Of a stretch of DNA of 64,000 nt, positions 9,876 through 22,878 are shown in pieces. The translations under genes were made by a program, and so were the position numbers. The stretch is taken from NCBI GenBank assembly GCA_010015745.1, contig ML978171.1, positions 248,001-312,000 on the forward strand. The letters run 5' to 3'. This stretch comes from Setomelanomma holmii (Eukaryota > Ascomycota > Dothideomycetes > Pleosporales > Phaeosphaeriaceae). How positions within the stretch are numbered: position 1 is the first letter of the stretch; every line of letters starts with the position of its first letter. The notes below the pieces were generated by a model, which was not told where the DNA came from, searched no databases, and was given only the letters and a program-made list of their open reading frames with translations.

Positions 9876-12800
9876 ATGTCTGGCTACGAGCATGGCAACT
9901 GGCACAATGCCAATGGCGCTGGGCTGGTCTATCGACCGCCTCCTACCGTCGACGAAGCGCTTCCGTATTCGCCCTTTACGTCCATCATCCCCTTCTCGCC
10001 GGGTAGGTACAGCAGCTCGCCTTCACCCGAGACACGGCCAACGCGTTACTCTCTTACCTGTACTCTACAAGAAGGCTGATGGTTAGCAGATATCATTCCT
10101 TTCCCGTCCGCCGAACCGCCCACTCCGCCCTCAACCTTGACTCCAGACCAACAGAGCGCTGCGAAGAAGGCTGCAGGCATCCTGAACGACGAGATTGAAG
10201 GTCAAACTACAGCCCAGCACCTGAGTGACACGCTGCGCCAGCTTCGAGATCTGCTGCATCGCGACAAGCTGCCCGAGTAGTGAGACTCCACTGCGCCTGC
10301 TAAAAGCGGACACTGACAACTTCCAGCAACTTCAAGCCAATGCCGCAGCTATCCACGCCTCCACCGGACAGCCCTGTCAAAGATGCAAATGGTGCAGACA
10401 CAAGCAGTGAGCCTAAGCTCAGTCCTTTCGCAAGCATGCTGTTGAATCATACCGACGTGAGCTTCACGCGTACGCTTCTTTGTCCACTTTGTTTGCGGTG
10501 CCCAACTAACAAAGCCAGCACATGGCTTCAAGTCGTCCGAACAACCTCGAAAGCCCTCGACCCCTGCACGGCCACCTGCACCCGCCCAACAACCCCGAAC
10601 GTCCTCGCAGCCTCAAGTTGCAACTCCGAATGGCACCGCATACGCGCAAAACGCGCGCCTTCCGTATCCGTCCAGCGCCCTTTCCTCCACTCCCAGCAGC
10701 ACGCCAGCGAGACCAGGCCCTGCTGTTATAATAAAGGCCATCAGTGGCCGCCGCGAAGAATACCAACGGTACGACACCATTGGCACCCCCGAAAGTTTGT
10801 CGCAGAAGAAGAAGAAGGCGGAGTCGAACGCAGAAGCTGGTGCGGCTGCGCTGAGGCCAGAACAACGGGAGATCACAGATCGCAAGATTGAAGAGCTGCA
10901 GGCTCTCATGGAAACTCTGTGCGAAGAGAAGGACGACCTTGAGGGCTCGGACAGTTTCATGATGCTGTCAACTGCAGATGGCGAGTATAGTTTCATGAAG
11001 CCGCGAGCAATGAACAACCTGTCCGAAAAGATGTCGAGTGTCATCAACGCGGGCAAGTTCGCCGTGCTGCCGGTGGAACTCGTTATGAACGTGCAATCAC
11101 TTTTGCAGCCCGCTATCACATCTACAACGAAGCAGTTTCTGTTTGCACAAGAACAGGACAGTCCGGAATGGTCGGAAAGCATCGAGGCAGCCACATTCGC
11201 GCTGAAGGCATCGAGGCTGGTTCTTAATACCATGATCGAGGGACGGGATGACTACCGTATGCGACGCGAGGAGATCATTGACGTGATCATCGACCTCATC
11301 AAGTTCATCAAAGAATCTTGCATTGTCCCCATCGTCCAAGCTAGGAGATCCGGTCCATCCGAAGGCTTGTTCGGTTCCGTTTCTGGTCAGAAGAAAGAAT
11401 TGCAGGCAGTCCTTCTGTTGACTGGTAGCGTCCTGAGTCGATACGCAACCTTGATCGACAAGTACAACCTATCCGACAGGGCACTGAACACCTTGGAATT
11501 CCTAGCCTTGGAGCTATTGATGGAGCAGAACAGCGAATCGGAGAAAGACTCCATTTTCATGGTACAGAAGTTTGAACAATTCCGACAGAAAGCGGTAGAT
11601 GTCCTTGCACAGATCTTCGCTCGCCATGCTGAGCAGCGAAACTCTATCCTAAATGGCATTCTCAGCAACCTAGAAAAGCTCCCCGACAAGAAAGCGAGTG
11701 CGCGGCATTTCAAATCAGTGCGAGAAGTACCCATCATGACCATATCGGCCTTGTTCATGCGATTCGTCCAGGTAGCCGCGACCAATCGCGAGACGCAGTC
11801 AAACAGGACTGCTGCGAAATCCGATGCATCAGAAGAGGAAGGAAGCGACTACGAGCCTGGAACTGTGCGCAAAAAGAAGAAACGCAACGACACTCCGGCA
11901 CAAACAGCGCAAGCACTGTCTACAGACGCTCTCCAAATTGCCTTCACCATTGCCAACTCTCTTGTTGAGAGAGCGTCTAATGTCTCGAAAACTGGCGATA
12001 AACCTTTCCGAAATCTTCTGGATCTGTTCATTGAGGACTTTTGCAACGTGCTGGGTTCGCCAGAATGGCCTGCTGCTGATATGCTACTACAGCAGCTTCT
12101 GGTCCGCATGCAGTCTATGTTGCAGGGGCCCCAAGCAGCGAAGCAGTCGGTAGTCGATAAGGACATGGCCCTTGCAACCATGGCCAGAATTGGTTGTGGT
12201 GTGATTGACTTCAAGACTCGACTGAAAAAGCTAAAGCGCGAAAGACTAGATATCTCACAGTCTGATGTTTCCTCGAAGCTCGACCGGCTGCTTGATGAGG
12301 CGATGAGTGAAGACTCAAAGGAGAGAGTCAACGATACGGACTTACTCGCGTTTAAAGGCCCGTATCGAATGGTCATTGAATCGCTCAGGGACTACTTGGA
12401 CTTGCCTTCAAGCCAAGAAGACCCGCATCTTCGATCAATCAGCGGATATCAAGTTACCTTTTGGCTCGCCGCTATTTTGCGAGCATATCCAGACGACAGT
12501 GATGCCCATCCTCTTGCTGCGAAAGACGTGCGGAAGTGTCTGGAGTCCATGATTATGGACTCCGGCTGGCTTGCTCGAACTTAGTAAGTAGTATTATGGT
12601 ACGGAAGGTACATGACTGATATCTACTAGTAAATTCCAAGCAGTCTCCGACATACAAAGCAAGATTGCCTCTGGCATAATCACCCTGCAAGGTCAGGTAT
12701 GCCGGTACGTCCCAAGAATCGCCGCCCTCATGATGGTCTACCTTCGGGACAAGAATTCGTCAAAACTTCGGTCTCGTGGCATTTCCGGTCTGGAACAACT

Positions 12801-15585
12801 CGTGCACAAGGATCCTCGCGTCATTACTGAGAGCAATGTCAAAAACTTGGTTGCCATTCTTGCCGATCCGTCGCCAATGGTTCGTGAGTCTACACTGAAC
12901 TTGGTAGCAACTTGTCTGGAGCGAGAACCTACGCTCGAGCGACACTTCTTACCCAGCATTCTGAATCTCACAATGGATCCATCCAATGGACCAAAGAAGA
13001 AGGCAATCAAGCTGCTCAAGGACGTTTACAACGCGCCAACGTCCAGAGATAATCAGGTCAAAATTGTTGCTAGCCTGCTCCTTCCATCCATGGATCACGA
13101 GAAGGCCATATCGGATCTTAGTCGGATCGTGTTAGAGGAAATCCTGTTGACAGCTGGATCGAGAAAGGATGAGAATCAGCTTAAATTCGACCGTGGCAAG
13201 CGCACGACCCTCATCATCGACACAATCGAATTCATTCAGCAGCATCCCCGACGTTTGGAGGCGTTCGAAAAGTTCATCATCCACGCCCTGTCCTCCGAAG
13301 CGAAAGCTTCAGATTCGAACTTTGCTGTCTGCAAGGACCTCGTCGGAGATATGATAGACGCGGTCATAAGTCCTGACACTGGTTCCAATACGTCTACTCA
13401 AGCACGTGTCATGAACGCACTTAGCATATTTGCGAAAGTGCAGCCCACTCTGTTCACGGTCGACCAGGTGCAGTTACTCAAGCTATATATCAAGGAGATG
13501 GCAAATACCGAGGATTTACCTTTGGTACGACCAACCGTCATCATCTTCCGCTATGTGTTTGCGACGCTTCAATCGTTGCAACAAACGTTTGCTGAGGAAG
13601 TGCGAGCGAGCCTGATGAGCAACGTGTCAAAACTAGCCAATTGGGCAAGTTCGGGTATAGCAACCAGCCGGGACACTTTGATCGATGTCGCTCATTGCCT
13701 GTGGACCGTTACACCAATGATCGATCAAGGCCCGCTGAAACTATGTGCGACGATTACCTCGATCCTCTGTCAGCTGCGGCCGCTGGCTGTGTGCACAAAG
13801 GAAGAAGCCGTCCAGAAACGCAACAAGATCAAATCCTACCTCATATTGCTGGGGACTTTTGGCAAAGTCTGCAACTTCGACCAGTACATTGAGATCTTCC
13901 GAGGAAGGATCTCCGTGCAGGCTCGTAGCTTTATGGCCAAAAATCCCGCTACCGCCCAGCAACTCGAACCTCTTCTCAGTACGACCTCGCCTGCCTCCCT
14001 TGTTATGTTGGACACGGTTCGACTGTTCACGGCGCAAGCCTGGGACATGAGCATACGTGTGCAAGCATTGCAGAGCGTAGGCGGTATATGCCAACAATCA
14101 CCCAGCCTCTTCAGGCGCAAAGAGATTGAGATGATCTTTAAGCTCGTCTTCATGAATGAGAACAACGAGCAATTGCGACACGTTGCCCTCGGTGCATTTA
14201 ATGAGTACTTCTCGAGTGCTGAGCGCCGGTCTGAGACTGGCGCAGAGATTGCAGTCGGCAAAGGAGCCGCCACTGGTACCGCTCGTCTGGAGACATCGTT
14301 TGTTGCCACCGAGACTGACCAGTCCATATACCACATACCCAAGGCGTTCCTTAACAACTTTGTGGACGTTGCATTGGGTAAGAATGAAGATCTGGCAATG
14401 CTTGCGACGAACATTATTGCTAGTGTCAGTCGGCAGGGGCTGTGTCATCCAAAAGAGTGCGGCCCAGCCCTCGTTGTCTTAGGCACGTCGCCAAATGAGC
14501 GCCTCGCCCAGCTTGCTTTTACGGAGCACAAGCGCATCCACGACACGCAAGAACAGATTCTGGAGAAAGAGTATATGCAGGCTGTGCGCATGGCTTTCCA
14601 ATACCAGAGAGACGTTGTGGGCGATACTCATGGAATGCGCGAGGCGAACTACAGCCCCAAGTTTGCTCGGCTGTTTGAGGCACTGAAGTCGGGGCAGAAA
14701 GTCACCTTTAGGAAGTTCGTGGACAACATTTGCAAGCAGGTCGACTTCAGTCTTGCAACATTGGACACGAGCGGAGATGTGCCCGAGCCTGTGCTCTTTG
14801 CTCGTTTCTGCCTGGAGAACATGGCTCTTCTGGACTTTCCTACTTTACAGGAGCTTGCCACATGTCTCAACGCCGTAGAAGCAATCGTTTTGAAGAACAC
14901 AGGACCCGCTGTCGCCCTTGCGATTGAAACGGAGATGCCCAAACAATATGTGGCAACGGAGGCGCCACCAGTGCAGGATGTGCTTCAACAACAGCTAGGA
15001 GACGCTGCCGGCGATGAAGTCTCTTTTCCATCGTTCGTCAATCAGCCTGCCGCAGCAACTCAGCTTGCGCCACCGACCATTGACGACGCCCGCCTCCGCC
15101 AAATCACTGTCGCTTGTATGATCCTTCAGATGGTGTGGGAAACTCGGAACTTCATTCGTCGTTGCTACAATCTGCACAAGTTTCAAGGACGCATTCCTCA
15201 GAAAGACTATGTCAAGCCTACTCAGCGCAACAATTTTGTATCCGGAAAAGAACTCTGGGAGCGTCTGGTGCCCATAATGAGCGCACTGGACAATCGCGAA
15301 ACTATGGTCAAGACGTGTTACGACTTCGCTGATCTTCTGGAGGTCGATCGCGAAGCGATGGTTGGCGAAGACGGAGAAGAAGCAGACCTTGGAGCGGGCT
15401 ATGAGACTCCGACTGAGGGCGATGATGCTAACGGCACACCATTTCCCACCAGCGGTCGTGGCAGGAAGAGAAAGAGCAATGTGAGCCTAAGCAACACGCC
15501 GAAGAAGGCACGTGGTCGGCCTGCAGGTGCGAAGAGTAAGAAGAGGAGTCCTAGGACTCCAGATGGTGATGACGATTCGGATTAG
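9876..15585 (+). CDS. SCC2: Sister chromatid cohesion protein 2 (cohesin loader, Mis4/NIPBL)
   Basis: Scc2 with Scc4 loads cohesin on chromosomes. I place five exons: 9876-10002, 10090-10276, 10327-10469, 10519-12583 and 12630-15585, giving 1825 residues. All four introns are GT..AG and keep frame; the third uses donor GTACGC at 10470, because the nearer GTGAGC at 10457 would break the frame. Seen: a disordered, proline-rich N-terminus that in yeast binds Scc4; long alpha-helical HEAT-repeat regions through exons 4 and 5, with the cohesin-loader HEAT segment (DPSPMVRESTLNLV) just after residue 900; the conserved Nipped-B C-terminal region; and a basic tail with GRGRKRKS and an AT-hook-like KKARGRPAG stretch. 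Length and order fit fungal Scc2/Mis4. Exon 1-3 boundaries are less certain than the rest. Confidence 0.92.
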
Positions 15586-16840
15586 GAGCCGTGATCGATG
15601 TAGCGTTCGGGGTGATGGAAACGCAGGAAGGTTCATACCGCTGGGACGACGCTACGCCGAACGACGCAATGTTCCGCAAAGAGTGGTCCAACAACACGGC
15701 ATCGTCCTCGTCGAACTACATCAGTAGTGAGAACTGTAGTTGTACTTAGCATATTCTGGCGTACCAATGGGATCTTCACCTGGGACGATACCCCTTGGCA
15801 TGACATGGGTGCCTGCATCTGGTATATTTGGCGTTTTGATCTGCGATGGGCTCAAAAAGTGTAGCATTTATGTGCACATCTTAGCAATCGAAGCGCATCA
15901 TATTTACAACTTGTGTCTTAGCTATGACAAGTGCGCGCGATATTGAGACGAGGTCGAAGCGCAAATCCAACGTAACACACGCTCTTCTGATGACGAATAC
16001 ACCACGAACAAGAAAGAATCAGTACAGCGGAGTGTATCACAGACAGAATCGAATGCACGTCCTGTACGTCTCGTTGAGTGCGACACGCTGCTGCCTACTT
16101 TCAATAGTGCCTCAGGCATCATCCACCCCTTGCACGCAAACAAAAAGGAAAGAGTGCGCGCAGGCACGGTGTGTCTACGCCGAGACGTGAAGAATATATT
16201 TATGTGTGCTACTTTCCTATTATGAATGCTGAACTTTATGGTGTATCTTGCAAGCAACAAATGTCGCTCGGGCGTTGAGGTGCGAGGGTCAAGGGATTAG
16301 AGCTTTGGTGCCTAGTGTGATGGAGAAAGACGTGGCCATGTGCATTACGTGCAATCGGTGCCTGGGGACTAGATGCTAGCTTTGCCTACATGTATAACGC
16401 GAGACTGGGGTCTGGAGATGAGTTTACAGAAGCCAAAACGTGCGTAACGTGGGATTTTGGGGGTGAGGAATGTGTGATCGATGCCCAGCGAACCTTATGC
16501 GCGCCGACGTTTCCGAGTCGTGCTACAAGGCTGGAGAATGCCGGCTTCGCAAAATGTTGCTACATGGAGCCGTATGCGGTCGGGATAGCATCCCGAAAAA
16601 AAAGGGGAATTGGGAGCGGGAGAACAGACAGATGAACCGATATCTGGAGAATAGCTTTTATTGTGTATGTTCAATGTCCTTGTAATGATGCGGTCTTTTG
16701 GTCGTACAAATACAGGTAAGCGACTGTTGTGCTAATTCGGTCCGTTTGATCATTCTGAATGTTTTGAGATATTTGGTCGAGACGTGAGACGTTCGTTGCT
16801 GGATTTGGTCGCAGTCGGCACTTTCCCTACAGCAAAACTG
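15586..16840. other. Intergenic, no gene recognised
   Basis: There are 1255 bases between convergent genes. Open frames are under about 110 codons, in conflicting frames, without recognisable sequence or paired splice sites. The region has ordinary base composition with a few A-runs. It probably holds the two 3' untranslated regions. Confidence 0.5.
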
Positions 16841-17554
16841 CTACGTCTTCACCAGCGGACTCGCCTCCTCGAAAGCCATATCTGACTCGCTATCACTGCT
16901 GTCGGCCAAGCTGGTAGACGTGATAGCGCGCTGATTCACGGGATTCTTCTGAATCGGCGTCGTCTTGGTCGCAACGGGCGAGCTATGCTTCGACTGTCCC
17001 CCAACCGTATCTTGCATCTCGAGTCCCTTGCTAAGGCTCAATGTCCTGGGCGTATCGGAGCTATGCTTCTTATCCTCCCAATCGAACTCCAAGTTCAGCG
17101 TCATGAACGATTCATTCAGCCCCTTGGCTTCAGTCTGCCCGCCCTTGACACGCTCGAGCTTCTCGTATAAGCCATCGTGCGTCGCTGAGCTGCTACTGCT
17201 CAGTCGGCGAGATATCTCCCACATGCTCTTCATGTGAGCTGCGGGCGGAGAGCTCTCGTTATGGCGTTGCTTGGGCGGTGTTGGTAGGGCGCTGGGGAGA
17301 TCCTTGGAAGCGGCGTTCAAGAGAGCTTCGGAGGGTTCGCGACATGCTAGGCGCGATGCAGGTCCGAGTGATGGAGATGGAGATTCAGTTCGTGACGTTG
17401 GGGATGTAGCTGGGTGTGAGGGTGGTTGAGATTGTAGGCCGAGGAGATGAATGGCGTCGCTAGACGCCTTTTCGCGGATGTATTTGCGTTCGGCGTCTGT
17501 GAGCCCGGAGGTGGCATCACTTATGTCGATGCGGTGGACATTGGTTGGCGAGCC
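16841..17554 (-). CDS. Serine-rich hypothetical protein, main exon (5' end unresolved)
   Basis: A minus-strand open frame of 237 residues begins after a clean acceptor (CAC-TGGTCACAG at 17555) with an in-frame stop just upstream, so it is the last exon of a spliced gene. Its start carries the ordered segment GLTDAERKYIREKASSDA (helical), followed by a low-complexity Ser/Pro/Thr region, a possible helix around MKSMWEISRRL, and an acidic C-terminus. A likely first exon begins with ATG at 17742 (MVFKNAITKLRRTLLCC, a Cys-containing N-terminus that could be lipidated) and is open to 17638, but its only GT donors leave one base over, out of phase with this acceptor by one. No function can be given. 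See the matching finding. Confidence 0.55.
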   Translation of the reverse strand, partial: GSPTNVHRIDISDATSGLTDAERKYIREKASSDAIHLLGLQSQPPSHPATSPTSRTESPSPSLGPASRLACREPSEALLNAASKDLPSALPTPPKQRHNESSPPAAHMKSMWEISRRLSSSSSATHDGLYEKLERVKGGQTEAKGLNESFMTLNLEFDWEDKKHSSDTPRTLSLSKGLEMQDTVGGQSKHSSPVATKTTPIQKNPVNQRAITSTSLADSSDSESDMAFEEASPLVKT

Positions 17555-17637
17555 CTGTGACCAGTGTTAATGCTGGATACGGCATCGTGCCTGTGCCCAT
17601 GCGAGAAGCAGTACTTGCGTGATCTGAATAAAAGTAT

Positions 17638-17742
17638 TTAGGTGCTGTTGTCACTTATAATCTCGAGAGATCGGTTCCTATTGTGCCTACTACAACAAAG
17701 CAGGGTACGGCGGAGCTTCGTGATGGCGTTTTTAAAGACCAT
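17638..17742 (-). CDS. Candidate first exon of the serine-rich hypothetical gene
   Basis: From the ATG at 17742 the minus strand is open for 34 codons: a basic, cysteine-bearing N-terminus (KLRRTLLCCSRHNRNR) then a polar stretch and TAA. Position and composition suit a first exon for the frame ending at 16841. The best donor is GTGACA near 17655, but the phase does not match the downstream acceptor. Treat as tentative. Confidence 0.35.
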   Translation of the reverse strand: MVFKNAITKLRRTLLCCSRHNRNRSLEIISDNST

Positions 17743-18618
17743 TGTGATGGTGATAACGCAAAGGCGTCTGGCAATGATAAGACGCAAAGGGGTATATTTG
17801 ATGGAAACTTGGGAGGAAGGAAACAAGCTAGAACGTGAGCAGGGCTGACAGCAACGCTAACAGTACAAAAAGAGTGACAGGAACGCTCTCTAGAACCACA
17901 AGGATAGCCGCTAGTGGGAGGTGACGACGGTTGGGAGGTAGCTCAGTTGTCAACGTCAGAGCAGGATATAAAAGACACGCAGAAATTGGTTTCCCAAGCG
18001 ACTTGTTGGGCAAAAGGTTCCGCCGCGTGGCGTTGGTTTATCCCTTGCGGGTGCCAGCCATTGTCCGGTCTGACATTCCATGTGCCCAAATTCAAGAAGC
18101 GATAAGTTCGGGTACATTGCCCTCGGAATGTGGGTTGCAAACCTCGAGAAATGAACAGAAAAGACCTCTGGAGCGAACCCATCAGAGGCTGCACGATTGA
18201 AAAGCCGGGCATAATCGGCATTTTCGATGTGGACGGGTGCAAAGCCTCAAGGCCAAACGGATCAGATGCTGTGATTCTGTGACTTTGAGACCAGAATCAT
18301 GCTCGTCCGTTTCAGGAAAATCATCGTCTGCGGTCGTGGAACCACCTTGCATTGCGCTCAGGTACCCACTTCCCTAGTTCCGCCTTACTGTTGGTGTTCC
18401 TAACCTGAGACGCGATGTTTCACGGTTGTGGTCGAGAGAAGGGGAATTAATTGAGTGATCGTGTCGTACGGATCTAACACGCCAGATCAGGTGAGCACGC
18501 GAACGCGTTTTGCACAACCTGTTCTCGACTGCAACTGCGCATGAAGACGCCCGTCCTCGCAAGGAGCGACAACGCCAATCTCACAGCGTGCGCGCCAGCC
18601 TGTCTCGTGCAACACCGT
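17743..18618. other. Intergenic, with an unassigned TATA-like box
   Basis: There are 876 bases without a recognisable gene, upstream of the serine-rich gene and downstream of the aldehyde dehydrogenase stop. A plus-strand TATAAAAG lies at 17967-17974, with no open frame of note following it. A stretch at about 17935-17960 resembles a tRNA D-arm but no complete tRNA can be folded. Confidence 0.45.
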
Positions 18619-20124
18619 CTATTTAGGGTAATCCTTGACGTGATAGCTCTTGAGTTTGACAAATTGATCGAAACCGAACCTGCTCAAGGTCTGTCCTCTT
18701 CCAGAATCCTTCCATCCAACCCAGGCCAGATCCTATTGGTATTAGCTCTGTCAGAGACTCGATCAATGGTGACATACTGGCGCGGGGTAGTCGCATCGAT
18801 TGACGAAGACTGTACCAGCCTCGATGTCGTCGATGAGCTCGTGGCCCTTGTTGACATCCTTAGTCCAGATACTTGCTGTCAATCCAAATTGACTGTCGTT
18901 CATCAATTTGATCGCCTCTGCGTCATCCTTGACCTTCATCACTGGGATGACGGGGCCAAACGTCTCCTCGGTCATGACAGTCATGTCATGCGTGACACCT
19001 GTCAAGAGAGTGGGAGCGACGTAGTTGCCATCTGCGGGTGGATTCTGGAAGGTGTCATTTTCTGGGGTGGCGTCCTTGGCGCCCTTCTCCAAAGCGTCTT
19101 TGATGTGAGCTTGGATAGTCTCGGCTGATCGCTCAGAGACCACGGGACCAATGTGCGTACTCTTGTCGAATGGATCGCCGAGCCTGTATCCCTTGAGAAC
19201 CTCCTGAACTGCAGACACGAACTCGTCATGGATCTTTTCGTCCACATACACTCGCTCGACACTGCAGCAGCTTTGGCCTGAGTTGAACACAGAGCCATCG
19301 ACGATCTCTTCCGCAGCCCATTTGACATCGACATCGGCTCTGACATATGCAGGATCCTTACCTCCTAGTTCAAGGCCGACGCGTAGAGGGACTCGATCAT
19401 TGGCGGCGCTCTGCACTGCCAGGCCATTGGCCACGGAGCCTGTGAAACAGACCAGCTGAATTTGTGGAGACCGAGCTATAGCCTCAATTTGGGAGATGGA
19501 CCCGCTATGGAAGATCTGGAGCACACCATCAGGCAGACCAGCATCTTTGAAAACCTGCCGTATCTGCTCGGCACTAGTGGGGGTCTGCGGCGAAGGCTTC
19601 AACACCACCGAATTGCCTGCAAGTAGTGCAGGTACTAGCGAATTGACGAGGGTCAAGTACGGGTACTGCATTCAAGGTCAGCATGCGAGGAAGCAAATAT
19701 AGCCTTTTGCCACACGCACGTTCCAAGGGAACAAGATCAAGACAGGGCCCAACGGGACTTTTTTGATGTATCGCTTGAAGCCTTTCTCTGCCTCGCCTTT
19801 GGTGTCCTGTAGTGTTTCTTCGCTGATCTTGAGTAAATATTCGCCACGCATGACTGCGGTGGTAATCTCTTTTGGGGTATACGCGATAGGGCGACCCATC
19901 TGCTCTGTGAGCTCTTTGCCTAACACATCCTGGCGCTCATTGAGCAGCTTCAGTGCACTCTTGACAATCTTCTGCCTTTCAGATAGCGATGTGCGTCGAA
20001 AGGAGTGGAAAGCAATTGCAGCTGTCTCAGGTATAGACTGAAGATCAGCGTCTGAAAGGCCATTGCGTGTAAGCACCGGCTTGTTGGTAATGGGTGAGAT
20101 AGTCGTGATCTTCTCGAGCGACAT
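18619..20124 (-). CDS. NAD(P)-dependent aldehyde dehydrogenase family protein
   Basis: There are three exons on the minus strand, 20124-19720, 19665-18778 and 18732-18619 (introns 54 and 45 bases, GT..AG), giving 468 residues. The fold and motifs are those of the ALDH superfamily, which oxidises aldehydes to acids with NAD(P)+. Seen: LFPWNYPYL across the first junction (the conserved PWN), the cofactor loop LKPSPQTP, FTGSVANG at about 209-216, the general base Glu 234 in GLELGGKDP, the catalytic Cys 268 in NSGQSCCSVERV, and EETFGPV. The short last exon supplies DLAWVGWKDSGRG and a C-terminus suited to a dimer interface. The length is a little under the usual 480-500. It resembles succinate-semialdehyde-type ALDHs; the substrate is unknown. 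Confidence 0.92.
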
Positions 20125-22743
20125 GATGGGTGTGGCTTAAGGTGACCTCGTGGACAGACTGATTAAGTCACAAGAACAGCGTAGTGCGCCACAAGTCAAT
20201 TGTGTCCGTCTTGATGGAGCTATCAATTTTCAATTGAGGCGCCGAACAAAGCCGAATCGAATGACGTAGACTCCCGCTAATCCAATTCGAGTAGATGTGG
20301 ATCTAGCTTGGCGTTCAGGCCGTCACACGTGCCTGACCTTTCACATTTACGCGTAGCATCGACAGGTGCAGACCACCATGTCCGGCTTCATGCTCAAGAG
20401 ATGGACCGTCCCCGGTGATACATGTTGAGAAAAGCCTCATAAGGCTGCGTGGCTATCGAACCACAAGCAAGGTATACGAGCTCACAATTCAGGCGCACTC
20501 GTTCATCTCAATATCAGAAAGCCAGGTACGTATTCGCTACCAAATAACTGATATTACTGATTGACCTACTGATTTGGCCGCATGCGTCTCGTTCGGGAGT
20601 CGCGCTCATCAGCCATGACTAACAGAGAATTACCTTCTGGGTATTTTGGTAATTTATTGTCCTTAGCACATCTATTGAGCAAATGGCATTCGCATCTCCA
20701 CATGCGAACTCAGGGCACTTGAAAGACAGTTCGAATGTCTGTGCTTGGCTGGCTATGCTCGGGCATTCGTGAAGCCGTCCGGTCGAGTGCGGGGAGTTTC
20801 TCTGGCAACAACAACATGCGCGTTGATTAGCTTGATTTGTGTATCACTTGCAGCCGCTCCTAAGAGGACTGGAATCTTGGTCAGCGCACTCCCACGGAAA
20901 TAATTTTGAGCTGAACCAAAATCTAGCGGCATTGCCAACGAGTCAACGACACTTTTGCTCACTGGACCGTCTAGTTTATGAAGAAAGAGCACATTTCGCG
21001 TTCGTTGATGCCCCAAAAAAACAACTTTACCACTGGCACAAGCATGAGTCCAAGTTCGTTGCATCCGAACTCGACATAGACGCCTTCCTGCGTAGTGAAT
21101 CGCAACACATGTGGCTATGTCGCGCCTTTACATGCAGATGGGCGCTGGTTTGGCCAGGCTATAAGTCTTCCATCACAATCATGAACATGTTCACTGGGCT
21201 CCTGCGCAGCGTGCAATGCGTCGGCAACTGTTTTGGATGTCTTGCAGGGTAGCTGAAGTCATACAAATCAGTTGCGACCAACATGATAGCAACTTGCTGC
21301 AAGACGGCACCTGCTCGATGAATTCTCTTGTGAAGCAGACGCCTCCTTTGCCTCCGTGGCAACATCAAAACGACATCATCATCAAAGACGCATTGCCGAC
21401 TCAAGCTATGATAGAAGTGACCATGTCAGCTCACATGCGTGGATGGTTGCACAAAAGAATTGCATCTATGCATGTCTCGGTCCTTGCGCTTGTCTTTCTT
21501 TCTATAGCTCCACGTCGCCAATGCACGGTGCAGCATCCAGTGCTGCACGAGCAATATCTGACATTCAACGAGGCGAACTTGACTGGGGCTTGGGGAGCCG
21601 TATTCCCCTGGCATTCTTGTTCTGGAAAGCGGTACCTCAGGGTGTACAACATGTCCTCATATCCTGCATCTGTCAATTCACGTACAAGGATCATTAGTAA
21701 ACGTTCGGTAACATTGCTGCGCTGCTGGTGTCCGATTCTTCGAAGGAGGGAGTTGAAGATCTAGCGTCAGTCTCGCAGTTCGTGATAGTGGGACAAATCC
21801 ACCATCCACAAGCCAGCCAGAAGATGGCTCGTGACTAAGCTAGCTCCACGAGATGCTTCCCAAGAGACGAAGTTTCTCTTCTGGGTCGTGCGAAATGAGA
21901 TCAGAGCACTCGTATTGTCTCACCAAGGGCACTGCAACTTTCATCTGCTTGAAAGAGCACATGGCAGCCTCTCTTGCTTGAATGCAGGAACTGCGGTACG
22001 CGGACTACAGCATCCTCATAAGCTCAGGAACTTGAATCGTTCCCAAGCTTGGATCATAAGCCGAGGTCATCATGGCAAACAGGATGGCTCGAGTAAAGTC
22101 TCATCCAGATTCACTGCGCTGTGCAACCTCCGAAGATCAACCCGACGCAATCGTCGAAGGGACTGTTAATTCAGAGGAGCTGCGTGAGACGGGCTCCGAC
22201 CAGCTGTGACCCCCCCATCATGGGTCTGCCTTGAACGGCAAGGGCATACAACATCTTTTCGGCTCAAGGCCACCCCCAACGCCGTCCTTCGACCCATTCA
22301 GTCGGGATCTCTAGCTGATACTCGGCTTCTCTCGTGAACTACAATGCACATAGCATCAGTCGCCCGCGACAGGCTGTACCAGGTAAAGGCAATATCTCGA
22401 ACAGACTGAGATATTCCGAAATGCGGATTGGTCTTCGATTAATGCTGATTTCTGCGGAGAAGCATGAGTCGCTGCAAAAAGCACAATCCCTGTCACAAAG
22501 AGTGGTCCAGGATGTAGCTGGTTTTCAAGACGCCCAGGGTACGTGGCTGGCAAAAGTCGAGGCCGAGCCGACTTGGGTCCTGTTGAATGTCGCTTCGAAA
22601 GACCATTTTCGGCCATGGCACATGAAATGAGGGCAACCATTAGTCCCATCTGTGTTGGACATTCTCTGAAGTCCAGTTCACAACCACGAGAGTGTGGACA
22701 CACAAAGTTCGCACTACGGACGACGACAAGCAATCTCCTCAGC

Positions 22744-22754
22744 GGGGGGGGGGG
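22744..22754 (+). repeat. Run of 11 guanines
   Basis: An uninterrupted G11 lies in non-coding sequence. It is a simple low-complexity tract and a likely site of length error or variation. Confidence 0.9.
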
Positions 22755-22870
22755 CGATTCGTGACGCTGTGGACTCTAACAGCCGGTTCCTGTTGAGGCA
22801 CAGCGCCTAAACTACTCTTCCGAATCATTCATGCTGCCCTCACTCACTCAATTATGGGTGGATCATGGGC

Positions 22871-22878
22871 TATAAATA
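22871..22878 (+). promoter_or_regulatory. TATA-like box without an assigned gene
   Basis: TATAAATA sits in plus orientation in the gene-poor region, 2.1 kb before the xlnR start codon. No open frame of note follows within 300 bases. It could serve a non-coding transcript or be chance. Confidence 0.25.

Noticed and set aside
10340..10891. 183-codon plus-strand frame
   Set aside because: It overlaps SCC2 exons 3-4 in another frame; the SCC2 frame continues with conserved sequence.
17930..18030. tRNA-like words (GTAGCTCAGTTG ... GAGC)
   Set aside because: The D-arm pairs, but no anticodon stem, T-arm or matching acceptor stem can be formed downstream.
21216..21764. 182-codon plus-strand frame in the gene-poor region
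   Set aside because: It has no ATG at its start, overlaps other frames, and its composition is irregular without any motif.
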